This document shows positions 1-8,560 of a stretch of 64,000 nt of DNA, in pieces. The number at the start of each line of letters is the position of its first letter. Position 1 is the stretch's first letter. The notes beneath the pieces were generated by a model, which saw nothing but the letters and a program-made list of their open reading frames with translations, was not told the DNA's origin and searched no databases. The position numbers and the translations under genes are program-made. The stretch covers positions 16,747 through 80,746 of the forward strand of contig DASRFK010000240.1 of NCBI GenBank assembly GCA_035651635.1, in the 5' to 3' direction. The DNA comes from JANXQE01 sp035651635 (lineage in GTDB: Bacteria > Verrucomicrobiota > Verrucomicrobiia > Limisphaerales > UBA8199).

Positions 1-9
1 GGTGAACGT

Positions 10-777
10 GTGCAGATTATCGGCCTCCAGCTGGACATCGCTTGGGAAGAAAAGTCCATTAACTTTGAAAAAGCGCGGCAATTGCTCTCGAAAGCGTCGC
101 CGGAACCAGACTCGTTGGTTGTGCTCCCGGAGATGTTCGCAACCGGCTTCACGATGAACGCGGCGTCGATGGCCGAACCGTACGAAGGCCAGACCGAACA
201 GTTCCTCAAGCAAATGGCCTCCGAGCATCGGGTGTACTTGATTGCCGGAGCAGCGATGCGGTCCAAGGATGGATCGGCGCGCAATAAAGCTTTGGTTTTC
301 GGACCGACCGGGCAATTACTTGGGTTTTACGCCAAGATGCGGCCGTTTACGCCTGGGGGCGAAGATCAACATTACGTTGCCGGAACGGCTCCGGTTGCCA
401 TTGAGTGTAATCGAATCAAAGTGGCTCCGTTTATTTGTTATGATTTGAGGTTTCCGGAGCTTTTCCGGCAAGTAGCGGCCAAGCAGAGGCCGGAGCTTTT
501 TGTGGTGATCGCGAGCTGGCCGGAGAAGCGCGTGAGCCACTGGGTTCGCTTGCTGCAGGCGCGGGCAATCGAAAACCAAGCGTTCGCGGTCGGGATCAAC
601 CGCGTGGGTACGGATCCATTCTACACCTACCCGGGGAGGTCATTAATCGTGGATTATGACGGGGAGATCCTGGCGGACGCCGGCAGCAGTGAAGGAGTCG
701 TCCGGGCGCACCTGGACTTCGAGCCATTGCGCAAGTACCGCGCGGGTCTGCCATTTCTGGCGGACCTGAAAGCGTAA
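10..777 (+). CDS. Carbon-nitrogen hydrolase, omega-amidase (YafV/Nit2-like)
   Basis: Nitrilase-superfamily amidase of about 255 residues. The catalytic triad is visible: Glu41 in LPEMFATGF, Lys109 in YAKMRPF and Cys143 in FICYDLRFPELFR. The CYDLRFPE motif and the length match omega-amidases of the YafV/Nit2 type, which hydrolyse 2-oxoglutaramate or 2-oxosuccinamate (family knowledge). A GTG start at 10 gives a sensible N-terminus (MQIIGLQLDI), but the frame stays open to the left edge, so a start outside the window cannot be excluded. The MATE gene follows 12 nt after the stop and is probably co-transcribed. The exact substrate is inferred. Confidence 0.85.
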   Translation: MQIIGLQLDIAWEEKSINFEKARQLLSKASPEPDSLVVLPEMFATGFTMNAASMAEPYEGQTEQFLKQMASEHRVYLIAGAAMRSKDGSARNKALVFGPTGQLLGFYAKMRPFTPGGEDQHYVAGTAPVAIECNRIKVAPFICYDLRFPELFRQVAAKQRPELFVVIASWPEKRVSHWVRLLQARAIENQAFAVGINRVGTDPFYTYPGRSLIVDYDGEILADAGSSEGVVRAHLDFEPLRKYRAGLPFLADLKA

Positions 778-789
778 CCGCCGCGTTGC

Positions 790-2190
790 GTGAGCCACCA
801 GGGACCGATCCGGCTGCGGACCGAACTGAGGAACACGCTCATGCTCGCCGGGCCGATTGTGCTGAACCAGGTTGGACACATGTCGATGGGCATGGTCGAT
901 ACCATGGTTGCCGGGGGTATCAGCACAGTGGTGCTGGCCGGGCTGGGGCTGGCCGTGAACTGTTTCTGGACGCTGACCGCGGTTTGCCAAGGCAGCTTGC
1001 TGGCGCTGGACACTTTCTTTGCGCAAGCAGTGGGCGCGGGCGACAAACCAAGATTGGGACGCTACCTCGAACAGTCGTTTTGGGCGTGCGGAATGGTCAC
1101 GCTCCTGTCGGGCGCGCTTATCGCCGTGGCGGCGGTTCTGTACTTATGGTTGGCGCCGCCGAGCGGGATGCGGGCTGCATTCGGGTTGTACCTTGGAAAT
1201 ATTTTCTGGTGCTTGCCCAGCCTGTTTATTTTTTTCGTGCTGCAGCGTTATTGGCAGGCGCGGCATCGGGTCGCTCCGTTTACGATTATCATTCTAGCGG
1301 CAAATCTGTTGAACCTTTTGGCTTGCGTGGCATTGGGGCTGGGCAAATGGGGTTTCCCGGCTCTGGGAATTCGCGGCATCGCCTGGGCGACCAATATCAG
1401 CCGTTACGCCATGGTGCTGGCAGCCGTGCTTTTCACCTGGTATCAACTTCGCCCGCGGCGGCTGCAATGGCCTTCCTTTGAACTGTCCGTTCAACGCCAA
1501 TTCTTTCGATTGGGCTTGCCCGCCGCCAGCCACACGGCCTTGGAGATCGGCGCATTTACGATTGCCACCTTTGTCGTCGGCACCCTGGGCAACGCCGCCC
1601 TGGCGGCCCACCACGTGTGCCTCATGATGGCCGCTTTTACCTTCATGTTCCCTTTGGGCTTTTCTTCGGCAGCTGCCGTTCGGGTGGGGGGATTTATCGG
1701 TAGTGGCGACCCGCTGCGAGCGCGAGTGGCGGGATGGTTGGCCATTGGTGTGTCGGTGACCTGCATGAGCTGCTTTGCGTTGGGCTACCTGACCATTCCG
1801 CGATTGTTGCTGAGTTGCTTTAGCAGCGACCCGGCAGTAGTGCAACTCGGAGTGAAGATCCTGCTGTGGGTTGCCTTGTTCCAAATCGCGGACGGGACTC
1901 AGGTGAGCACCACCGGGGCATTGCGCGGACTCGGTGACACGCGCACGGCCATGTGGGCAAATCTGATCGGGCACTATCCGATCGGGTTGGTCATTGGCCT
2001 GGTATTGTGCTTTGGACTCGGATATGGAGTTGTTGGAATGTGGACAGGATTAGCCTGCGGCCTGGTTACGGTCGCAGTGCTGTTACTATGCGCCTGGCAC
2101 CGGGCCACACGGGAACCGTTACGAATGCGCCCGGTTGTTACGAGCCTTAGCTCTCAGGTCACGGGAGCAGAATCCAAGATCGAGCCTTAG
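790..2190 (+). CDS. MATE family efflux transporter
   Basis: Polytopic inner-membrane protein of 466 residues with about 12 hydrophobic segments in two halves, the architecture of MATE (NorM/DinF-like) cation-coupled multidrug exporters. The N-terminal motif LAGPIVLNQVGHMSMGMVDTMV is characteristic of the first MATE helix, and TTGALRGLGDTR in the second half is a typical MATE signature. It starts with GTG close behind the amidase gene, suggesting a two-gene operon. Its TAG stop lies exactly at the left boundary of a 121-bp inverted-repeat element. Substrate unknown. Confidence 0.9.
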   Translation: MSHQGPIRLRTELRNTLMLAGPIVLNQVGHMSMGMVDTMVAGGISTVVLAGLGLAVNCFWTLTAVCQGSLLALDTFFAQAVGAGDKPRLGRYLEQSFWACGMVTLLSGALIAVAAVLYLWLAPPSGMRAAFGLYLGNIFWCLPSLFIFFVLQRYWQARHRVAPFTIIILAANLLNLLACVALGLGKWGFPALGIRGIAWATNISRYAMVLAAVLFTWYQLRPRRLQWPSFELSVQRQFFRLGLPAASHTALEIGAFTIATFVVGTLGNAALAAHHVCLMMAAFTFMFPLGFSSAAAVRVGGFIGSGDPLRARVAGWLAIGVSVTCMSCFALGYLTIPRLLLSCFSSDPAVVQLGVKILLWVALFQIADGTQVSTTGALRGLGDTRTAMWANLIGHYPIGLVIGLVLCFGLGYGVVGMWTGLACGLVTVAVLLLCAWHRATREPLRMRPVVTSLSSQVTGAESKIEP

Positions 2191-2310
2191 AACGTGTTTT
2201 AAAATGCCGGCTTCGGCCTTGGGCGCCTGGGTTAGGAGTCCCGCCTTTAGGCGGTTTCGGCGCGGGGCCGCCTAAAGGCGGGACTCCTAACCGATTTCTA
2301 AAAGAGGCTC
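2190..2310. repeat. 121-bp MITE/REP-like inverted-repeat element, copy 1
   Basis: The outer ends are GAACGTGTTTTA (2190-2201) and TAAAAGAGGCTC (2299-2310), an imperfect 12-bp inverted repeat, flanked by TTA on both sides (2187-2189 and 2311-2313). Inside is a perfect 24-bp hairpin stem (2231-2254 with 2268-2291) around a 13-nt loop. A second element of the same length, ends and flanks lies at 20210-20330. The left junction falls inside the TAG stop of the MATE gene. It lies between convergent genes, so its strong stem could also end transcription from both sides. Confidence 0.8.
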
Positions 2311-2348
2311 TTAATCAATTCGAGTCGCAGGCACCGTGCACGTATTGA

Positions 2349-3329
2349 TTAGGCACTGCCCCGGAACCTGGGCATCGGCTGGAGCGCTCCGCAACCCAGT
2401 CGCTTTTCTGCGGCACCAGGTCCGCGCTGGCGACGGCGCTCGGTCGAGCCTCGCGGAGGAGCCAATCGCTCAAAAAGTCCCCGAATACCCGACGGTGCGT
2501 CTGAAGGAGCCTCACGGCTCCGCACGACCATGACTGGACAACTGGCGCGGTTGACGACTTCACGACTGACATCCCCCAATACGTAAGTGCGCAAGCCTCG
2601 GCTCAAGGCGGATCCAGTCACTACTAGATCGTAACCGCTCTCGCGAATTTCGCTGAGAATCTCTTCCAGCACAGCTCCGCGACGCAACTTCAGGTCTGTG
2701 CTGACTCCGAGTTGTTCCAGAGATTCCTTGGCGCGCCGCAAGTTCAAGCCCAGTTCGGTATTCGAGTTCAGGAGCCAATCGACTGTCTCCTGCATCCTGG
2801 GCAGGCGGGCATAAATCGCAGGCGGCTCGGGCAAGACATGCAACAAAGTAATCTGCGCCCCGGCACCTTGCGCGATCTTGCCGGTCAAACGAAGGGCGGG
2901 TTCGATATAGCTTTTGCCGCCGCTGCAAATCAGGATCTTTTTCAGAGCGGTGGCTTTGCCGGAGACAATGAGAACCGGGGGCTGAACTTCTTTGACGATT
3001 TTATAGGCCTTGGAGGACAACCAGAAGAGGCCGCGCGGTTCCTTGCGCACGGCGCCGATGACCACCAAATCGAAAGCGGCCTCAGTGGTGCGGCGCACGA
3101 TTTCCTCGATGGGATTGCCCATTTTGGTAACGAGCTCGGCGGAAACACCTTTATCTTGCAGCAACGCCTGGCCACGACGGAGTGAATCGAGGAGGGCGTC
3201 AGAATGGCCCTTCGCTTCGATAATCCCCAGCAAAACGACCTCGGCCTTGCACGCGGCGGCGAGCGTGGCGCCCAGGCGCACGGCACGGTCCGCTTGGTCC
3301 GAGGCGTCGCTGCAAATGAGGAGTTTCAT
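2349..3329 (-). CDS. Universal stress protein, tandem UspA domains
   Basis: Cytoplasmic protein of 326 residues with two Usp domains, roughly 1-130 (starting MKLLICSDASDQADRAVRLG) and 130-275 (KKILICSGG to SCPVMVVRS). The second half carries a glycine-rich ATP-binding-type loop (TGSALSRGLRTYVLGDVS). A basic, low-complexity tail of about 50 residues follows and is not part of the usual family. It is the last gene of a three-gene minus-strand operon, 9 nt behind the TauE/SafE permease gene. Usp proteins buffer stress and often bind ATP; the specific role is unknown. Confidence 0.85.
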   Translation of the reverse strand: MKLLICSDASDQADRAVRLGATLAAACKAEVVLLGIIEAKGHSDALLDSLRRGQALLQDKGVSAELVTKMGNPIEEIVRRTTEAAFDLVVIGAVRKEPRGLFWLSSKAYKIVKEVQPPVLIVSGKATALKKILICSGGKSYIEPALRLTGKIAQGAGAQITLLHVLPEPPAIYARLPRMQETVDWLLNSNTELGLNLRRAKESLEQLGVSTDLKLRRGAVLEEILSEIRESGYDLVVTGSALSRGLRTYVLGDVSREVVNRASCPVMVVRSREAPSDAPSGIRGLFERLAPPRGSTERRRQRGPGAAEKRLGCGALQPMPRFRGSA

Positions 3330-3338
3330 GACGACTGG

Positions 3339-4271
3339 CTATTTGGCCGGGTGCCCGGTCAGCAGGCTGTGCAGCATCATTCCTGCGCCGATGAGGGGCA
3401 AAGGAATGAAAGCCATGCGAATGCGCAGGCCCACGAAGTACTGAGTAAGCGTGGCGCCTAGCTGGGCCCCAATGGCCGCGCCGGTATGCATGACCAGGGC
3501 GATCAGGATGTCGACATTGCCCTTGAGCGCATGAGTTACGGTCCCATAACTGGCGGAAATGACGATTTCAAACAGATCGGTCCCCACGGCAATGTGTGTG
3601 GGAATGCCCAGCAGATAAATGAAACAAGGCATGCGGATGTAACCGGCGCCTCCCCCGAGAAAGCCGCTGAAGAAACCTCCCACAAAGGCCACGAACAGAA
3701 TGGCCCAGACGGAAATGCTGGCGATTCCTGACACTGGCAGACTTACGTGCGGCGGCAGACTAATCCGGTGCACGGCTTTAGCAATGAAGGCCACCGCGGA
3801 ATGGTCCCGACGGGAGGGGTGGGTCGGCGCCCCGGGCCGAGCCCTTTTTTCACGCCTTTGGCTACGCAGGGTGCTGATACTTTCCCAGGTCATAAAGCCC
3901 GCGATGCCCAGGAGGACAACAATGAAGGTCGGTCCCACAACCCAATCCATCCGGGTGGTGTGCTTCAGCCATTGTATGGCCTGGGCTCCGGCCTCGACAC
4001 CGCTAATTGTGCCGATAACCATGATCGCCCCAAGCTTGACATCGATGTTACCCAGCGTGCGATGTTTGCGCGCGGCCACGATCGATTTGCCGACGATATG
4101 CGCCAGGTCGGTGCCGACCACGAAATTCATCGGCACGCCCACCGCAAATAAGGCCGGACCTGCAAGGAAACTGCCGCCAACGCCAAAAAAACCACCGAGC
4201 AATCCAACGACAAATCCAACCACCACGAGGTAAGTCGCTGAAATGTGAACGCCAGCAATTGGGAAGGTCAT
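3339..4271 (-). CDS. TauE/SafE family sulfite/organosulfur exporter-like permease
   Basis: Integral membrane protein of 310 residues. Two homologous halves each carry the family's glycine-rich motif: GGFFGVGGSFLAGP near residue 26, and GGFFSGFLGGGAGYIRMP in the second half. These are hallmarks of TauE/SafE (DUF81) anion permeases. A basic cytosolic linker of about 40 residues (SQRREKRARPG...) separates the halves. It overlaps the upstream 82-residue membrane-protein gene by 4 bases (ATGA) and is followed closely by the Usp gene. The transported anion is not evident. Confidence 0.85.
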   Translation of the reverse strand: MTFPIAGVHISATYLVVVGFVVGLLGGFFGVGGSFLAGPALFAVGVPMNFVVGTDLAHIVGKSIVAARKHRTLGNIDVKLGAIMVIGTISGVEAGAQAIQWLKHTTRMDWVVGPTFIVVLLGIAGFMTWESISTLRSQRREKRARPGAPTHPSRRDHSAVAFIAKAVHRISLPPHVSLPVSGIASISVWAILFVAFVGGFFSGFLGGGAGYIRMPCFIYLLGIPTHIAVGTDLFEIVISASYGTVTHALKGNVDILIALVMHTGAAIGAQLGATLTQYFVGLRIRMAFIPLPLIGAGMMLHSLLTGHPAK

Positions 4272-4516
4272 TCAGGCCTCCTTCGTCGCACCAGCCACTC
4301 CAGGAGAAGGCGTGTTAATACCTCCAGGAGCAGACCCTGCGTAACGATTAAAGTCAAAGCGACTCCGGCATAAGTACGGCGGTGGTGCAAGTAGAGGCGC
4401 GCGAGACTATCACCGAGGAAGTGGAGTACGCAAAGATAGTACGCCGTAATCAGCACGGCATAAAGCGCCAGTTCGAGCGCGAATTGCGGCAACGAGGCTT
4501 TGAACTCACGGTTCAT
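4268..4516 (-). CDS. Small two-helix membrane protein upstream of TauE
   Basis: 82 residues with two hydrophobic segments (about 13-32 and 49-71), each followed by basic residues; the C-terminus is very basic (LVRRRRPE). I do not recognise the family. The ATGA overlap with the TauE/SafE permease gene implies translational coupling, so it may be a permease accessory subunit (inference). It is the first gene of the operon with TauE and Usp. Confidence 0.65.
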   Translation of the reverse strand: MNREFKASLPQFALELALYAVLITAYYLCVLHFLGDSLARLYLHHRRTYAGVALTLIVTQGLLLEVLTRLLLEWLVRRRRPE

Positions 4517-4735
4517 TGGTCAATCGCGCAGCAAGGGCATGGACTGCGTGTAACGGTTCCGAACCTCAGTGCTGAGCGCGGCTAAATCTACTGCCCGTTC
4601 GGCCTGCTCCTAGGGGGTACTCACCCCATTGGCCCGCGAGGGTGCCGACAGGACGGAATGCTCTTGACCCTTTTAGGGGACGGGAGCAGTGTCAAACCGA
4701 AACGGGCTTTCGAGCCCCAGAACAAGGCGACCATC

Positions 4736-5026
4736 ATGCTAAAGCCTAAAGTTGCCAAACAAAAAGTAACCTTCTCTTACAACGAACCCAAAGCGCAGAC
4801 GGTCCTGCTGGCGGGCGATTTTACCGGTTGGAACCAGGCACCGTTGACCTTGAAGAAAGACAAGAGTGGAACGTGGAAAAAAACCATTTCACTACCGCCG
4901 GGTCGGTACGAGTACCGGCTCCTGGTCGATGGTGAGTGGCGCGACGACCCGCAATGCCCCACCCGCCAACCCAATCAATTTGGTGGAGAGAATTGCGTTT
5001 GCATTGTTAACGGTCCGCCTGCCTAG
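4736..5026 (+). CDS. Stand-alone CBM48 / isoamylase N-terminal domain protein
   Basis: A 96-residue protein that is essentially one AMPK-beta/isoamylase-N glycogen-binding domain: VLLAGDFTGWN, then LKKDKSGTWKKTISLPPGRYEYRLLVDGEWRDDP. The conserved Trp residues and the RYEYRLLVDG strand are the family's carbohydrate-binding elements. I chose ATG 4736 (MLKPKVAKQKVTF); an in-frame ATG at 4658 would add 26 residues with no domain content. No catalytic domain is attached. It probably binds storage glucan or acts as an adaptor (inference). Its end overlaps the convergent M48 gene by 4 nt. Confidence 0.8.
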   Translation: MLKPKVAKQKVTFSYNEPKAQTVLLAGDFTGWNQAPLTLKKDKSGTWKKTISLPPGRYEYRLLVDGEWRDDPQCPTRQPNQFGGENCVCIVNGPPA

Positions 5027-6318
5027 CCCGCGGATAATGGATTGCCCGGCGGAGACGCCGGCGAGCAGAAGCTCTGAGGCAGCGCCATCAGGGCTTGCTC
5101 CCGTTCGAGCAATGTCGGATGGGAATAATAGAACCCGCTGTAGAAGGGATGCGGCGTGAGATTGCTCAGGTTTTTTAGGTTGAGCTTCCGCAACGCCCCG
5201 ATGAGCGGACGGGAGTCAGCCATGCTGAGAGCGGCAAAGCGGTCGGCCTGGTACTCATAGCGGCGTGACCAGGCGTGAATCAGCGGCGAAAGCCAAAACG
5301 TCGCTACGCCCGAGAGCAAACCGAATAGAAGCAACCCGGCGGCCACGTTATCCGGCACAAAACCAAAGCCGCGGTAGAACCAATCCTGTCGAGCCAGCCA
5401 GGATAGGATGTAAAAACCCAATAACGAGCCCAGGGCCGAGGCGGTGAGCATTTTAGGGATGTGTTTTCTTTTAAAGTGGCCGATCTCATGGGCCAGCACG
5501 GCCTCCAATTCAGACTCGAGCAACTGTTGGATCAGCGTATCGAAGAGCACAATCTTGCGGAATTTGCCGAACCCGGTAAAAAAAGCGTTCGAATGCCGAG
5601 ACCGTTTGCTTCCATCCATAACTTGTATGCCGTGGGCCCGAAAGCCGGTGCGCTGTGCCAGGTTCAACAACCGGGCGCGCAAGGGGCCTTCAGGCAAGGG
5701 AGTGAATTTGTTGAACAACGGCAGAATCAGGACCGGGGCGAGGACGGCAATCACTAGCTCGAAAATCATGAGGGCGCCCCAAGCCCAGAGCCACCAGTTT
5801 TGACCCGCCCTCTGGATTAGGAAAACCATCAGCACCAGAAAGGGATAGCCGAGCACCACCCCAAGGCAGAGACCCTTAAACCGGTCGGCCCACCACAATT
5901 TCGGAGTCGTGGTATTGAATCCGAATCGAGCTTCCAAGCGAAACTGCGCGTACCAGTCAAACGGCAAAGTCAGGGCGGAGAAAGCCAGACCCATCAGAAA
6001 CAGGAAGCCGCCCATCGCCCAGGTCGAGCGTCCGATGTGCTGGCAAAAGAAGCTGAAGCACCGGGGCAGAATGCCGCTGAAGAGTGCCATCGCCAAAACC
6101 AAGGTGTCATAACTCAACTCCCATTTGCGCAGCCTGCTTTTTGCAAGAGTATATTCGACGGAACGGGTGTAGGTCGGGGCGTCAATGACATCCTTCAGGG
6201 ACTCCGGCACACCGGACGAATGCAGCCGAACGTTGCGTTCGTTCAACCATTCCAGCCAAAGCTGAGTTGCCCACTTCAGAATGACCAGAATGAATATTAC
6301 CAGCCCGAACCAGTACAT
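5023..6318 (-). CDS. M48 family zinc metalloprotease (Ste24/CAAX protease-like)
   Basis: A multi-spanning membrane protease. The zinc motif HEIGH (about residue 277) is followed by a distal Glu in the RRYEYQADRFAA motif, the third zinc ligand of M48A peptidases. At least five hydrophobic segments and the length (431 residues from ATG 6318) match bacterial Ste24 homologues. An upstream start at 6366 would add 16 non-membrane residues; starting at MYWFGLVIFI puts the first membrane helix at the N-terminus as the family expects. Bacterial members are thought to act in membrane-protein quality control. Confidence 0.88.
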   Translation of the reverse strand: MYWFGLVIFILVILKWATQLWLEWLNERNVRLHSSGVPESLKDVIDAPTYTRSVEYTLAKSRLRKWELSYDTLVLAMALFSGILPRCFSFFCQHIGRSTWAMGGFLFLMGLAFSALTLPFDWYAQFRLEARFGFNTTTPKLWWADRFKGLCLGVVLGYPFLVLMVFLIQRAGQNWWLWAWGALMIFELVIAVLAPVLILPLFNKFTPLPEGPLRARLLNLAQRTGFRAHGIQVMDGSKRSRHSNAFFTGFGKFRKIVLFDTLIQQLLESELEAVLAHEIGHFKRKHIPKMLTASALGSLLGFYILSWLARQDWFYRGFGFVPDNVAAGLLLFGLLSGVATFWLSPLIHAWSRRYEYQADRFAALSMADSRPLIGALRKLNLKNLSNLTPHPFYSGFYYSHPTLLEREQALMALPQSFCSPASPPGNPLSAG

Positions 6319-6442
6319 ATTTTGTCGCCGTGGAAGAAAGATCGCTGTTGGCAGGCCCTTGTGCAACCTGTGCAGGACGCGGGAGGTTACCTGCCGCTCT
6401 GGACCGTTTAATCGGCGCGGCCGAGCGCCTTTTTAAGCCAGG

Positions 6443-7690
6443 TCAAAACTCAAATTGGACATCGTTGAGGCGGCGCTGGATTTCGGTTATGATACGCTCC
6501 TCATCCTTGGTATCCCGGGCCACAAAGGTCACACTGAATCGAAGGTATGGCCCGGCATCGTCCCAAGGAACCGTGGAGATCAATTTCTCGGTGATCAACC
6601 ATTGCGAGACCTCCTCGGCGGTGGCGAAGCTTATCTTCGAGCCATCCGCGTTGAGTGCGGACCTGGGAGCTTTCACGTACAGGAAAAATGAGCCGGCCGG
6701 TTTGCGGGCGCGAAATCCAGCTTTCACCAGCACCTGGACCAAGGCGGTCATGCGCCGGGAGTATTTCGCCGCAATCTTCTCCGTGATTTCAGGGTGCTCG
6801 AAACCATAAGCAGCGGCGTGCTGAATGGCCAGGAATTGTCCGGAATCGGAGTTATCCTTAACATCGCCGTAAGCCTTTACGAGTAAAGGGTTACCCACCA
6901 CAAAGCCGCAACGCCATCCGGTCATGTTAAAGGTCTTGCTGGCGGAGTGCAGTTCCAAGGCAACTTCCCTGGCCCCTGGTGTGGCCAGAAAGCTCAAAGG
7001 CCGGCCCTCGAAAACGAGCGCCGCGTAGGCGGCGTCGTGGATGATGACCAGGTTGTGGCGTTGTGCGAATGATACGACTTCTTCGAAAAACTCCGGCGTG
7101 GCGCTCGCCCCGGTTGGATTATTCGGATAATTCAGCACCATGACCTTGGATCGCGCGAGGACTTCCTTGGGGACGGAGCCCAAATCCGGCAGGAAATGAT
7201 TGGCCTCGGTTAAAGGCAGGTTGTGGACCAGGCCGCCATAATATTTGGCATGCGTGCCAAAGACCGGATAGCCGGGGGTGGTCATCAGGACGTAGTCCCC
7301 CGGATTGATCAGGGCGGCGGGCAAAATGGACAGCGCGGCCTTGCTGCCAATCGAATGAATAATCTCAGTGTCGGGATCGATGCCGGAAACGCCGCAAACC
7401 CGGTGCAAATAACGGGCGGCCGCTTCCTTCAAGATCATGTCGCCGTTGTCGGCATAGCCGCGATTCTGCGGCTTTCGAGCTTCAGCGCAAAGTTTCTCAA
7501 CTACCTCAGGAAATGCCATTTCGTCGGGTTCCCCGACGCCCATGTCGATGATTTCCGCCTCCGGATGAGCGGCCATCGCGGCGCGCTTGGCTCGCTTGAT
7601 CTTCTCGAACTTGTAAATGGCATGAGATTTACCGTACTGGCGTCCGCCAATACGCTCGGCGAAGAGATTTTGAATATAGGATTCTGACAT
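6443..7690 (-). CDS. dapL: LL-diaminopimelate aminotransferase
   Basis: PLP-dependent class I/II aminotransferase of 415 residues. It converts tetrahydrodipicolinate directly to LL-diaminopimelate for lysine and peptidoglycan synthesis. Visible motifs are NYPNNPTGA (about 187-195), DAAYAAL and the PLP-lysine region SASKTFNMTGWRCGF with Lys252. The N-terminal GVGEPDEMAFP and RGYADNGD motifs are typical of DapL. ATG 7690 is preferred over an in-frame TTG six bases upstream. DapL occurs in plants, chlamydiae, verrucomicrobia and some other bacteria, which supports the taxonomic guess. It lies 124 nt upstream of the M48 gene on the same strand. Confidence 0.88.
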   Translation of the reverse strand: MSESYIQNLFAERIGGRQYGKSHAIYKFEKIKRAKRAAMAAHPEAEIIDMGVGEPDEMAFPEVVEKLCAEARKPQNRGYADNGDMILKEAAARYLHRVCGVSGIDPDTEIIHSIGSKAALSILPAALINPGDYVLMTTPGYPVFGTHAKYYGGLVHNLPLTEANHFLPDLGSVPKEVLARSKVMVLNYPNNPTGASATPEFFEEVVSFAQRHNLVIIHDAAYAALVFEGRPLSFLATPGAREVALELHSASKTFNMTGWRCGFVVGNPLLVKAYGDVKDNSDSGQFLAIQHAAAYGFEHPEITEKIAAKYSRRMTALVQVLVKAGFRARKPAGSFFLYVKAPRSALNADGSKISFATAEEVSQWLITEKLISTVPWDDAGPYLRFSVTFVARDTKDEERIITEIQRRLNDVQFEF

Positions 7691-7839
7691 ATGCAATTAG
7701 ACCGCCTGGAACGGGCAAGGCCATCCAGGGAGGGCGCAAAGTAACTGAAGGGAGTGAATCAAGCAAGCTGGCGGCAGGAAGCTCAGGAAGCTCAGCGCTG
7801 AAAGGCGGAAAAAGACCGGAGTAAATTCTGCTGCCGGGC

Positions 7840-8511
7840 CTACGTTTCAGCCTCCGGGTCCGAGTCGGCCGCGTCCTCGAGACCCTTGCCTTCGGGATCG
7901 CGGACGGCTTGGAGAGCTTTCTGAGCGCGCTTGCCGGCGACGGTATGACTGTACTTGTGGTCGAGCTGTTCGAGTAAGGCTACGCTCTTTTCGAGCTCAT
8001 TCAACCGGCCGTAAAGCTTGGCCAGGTGCAACGCGGCCCACGCCCATTGGTCGTCCGGGAGCTTGTGCTTGAGCAATTCCTCGTATTCGAGGGCAGCCGC
8101 CAAATCATTATCCAGGTCGTAACGATAGATCTCGGCAATTCGAGACATGACATGCAGCTCGTAAGGTTTGCTTTGAAGATACTCGCGAAGCAGTCGAATC
8201 GCCTCCAAAGGATCGCCGGAAGCGCGCACACGCTGGGCCTCCTCCAGCTCCGGAACCGGAGCGGTCGGTGCACTGCCCTCAACCATCCATTGTTCGACCC
8301 GACCTCCAAAGAAGCCTTTTGCATCAATGACGCCCAGCAATGCCAGGAGCCCGGCCGACAAGACCGAGAGCGCCAGGAAAGTGAACATCCATGCCTTGGA
8401 ACCTTGACCGGGTCGCAGCAAAAGTGCGTGCTGGCGGAAGTACAGGCCGGCGAACAAAATCGCCATACTGGCGCTCGCCAGGTAAACCACTGTCCTGCGC
8501 TTCCGGTCCAT
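7840..8511 (-). CDS. TPR-like membrane protein
   Basis: 223 residues from the chosen ATG at 8511 (MDRKRRTVVYLASAS). The longer frame reaching 8757 crosses the neighbouring small gene and is compositionally odd. Two membrane helices (about 8-25 and 40-62) precede a soluble domain with TPR-like helices (EAIRLLREYLQSKPYELHVM, ALEYEELLKHKLPDDQWAW, ELEKSVALLEQLDHKY). The acidic C-terminus is low complexity. The TPRs suggest a periplasmic or cytosolic scaffold; the role is unknown. It lies downstream of the 79-residue gene on the same strand. Confidence 0.7.
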   Translation of the reverse strand: MDRKRRTVVYLASASMAILFAGLYFRQHALLLRPGQGSKAWMFTFLALSVLSAGLLALLGVIDAKGFFGGRVEQWMVEGSAPTAPVPELEEAQRVRASGDPLEAIRLLREYLQSKPYELHVMSRIAEIYRYDLDNDLAAALEYEELLKHKLPDDQWAWAALHLAKLYGRLNELEKSVALLEQLDHKYSHTVAGKRAQKALQAVRDPEGKGLEDAADSDPEAET

Positions 8512-8560
8512 GCCGGATTGGACGCTCGACCGGCCGCGTTGGTTTCGGCTAAACACCGTT

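Noticed and set aside
4560..4660. Possible tRNA-like sequence with GGTTCCGAACC upstream of the CBM48 gene
   Set aside because: No cloverleaf can be formed: the arm order and anticodon stem are missing, so the T-arm-like word is by chance.
6414..6434. GC stem followed by T-run in the M48/dapL gap
   Set aside because: The T-run is on the plus strand, but both neighbouring genes are on the minus strand, so it would not end either transcript; no plus-strand gene ends nearby.
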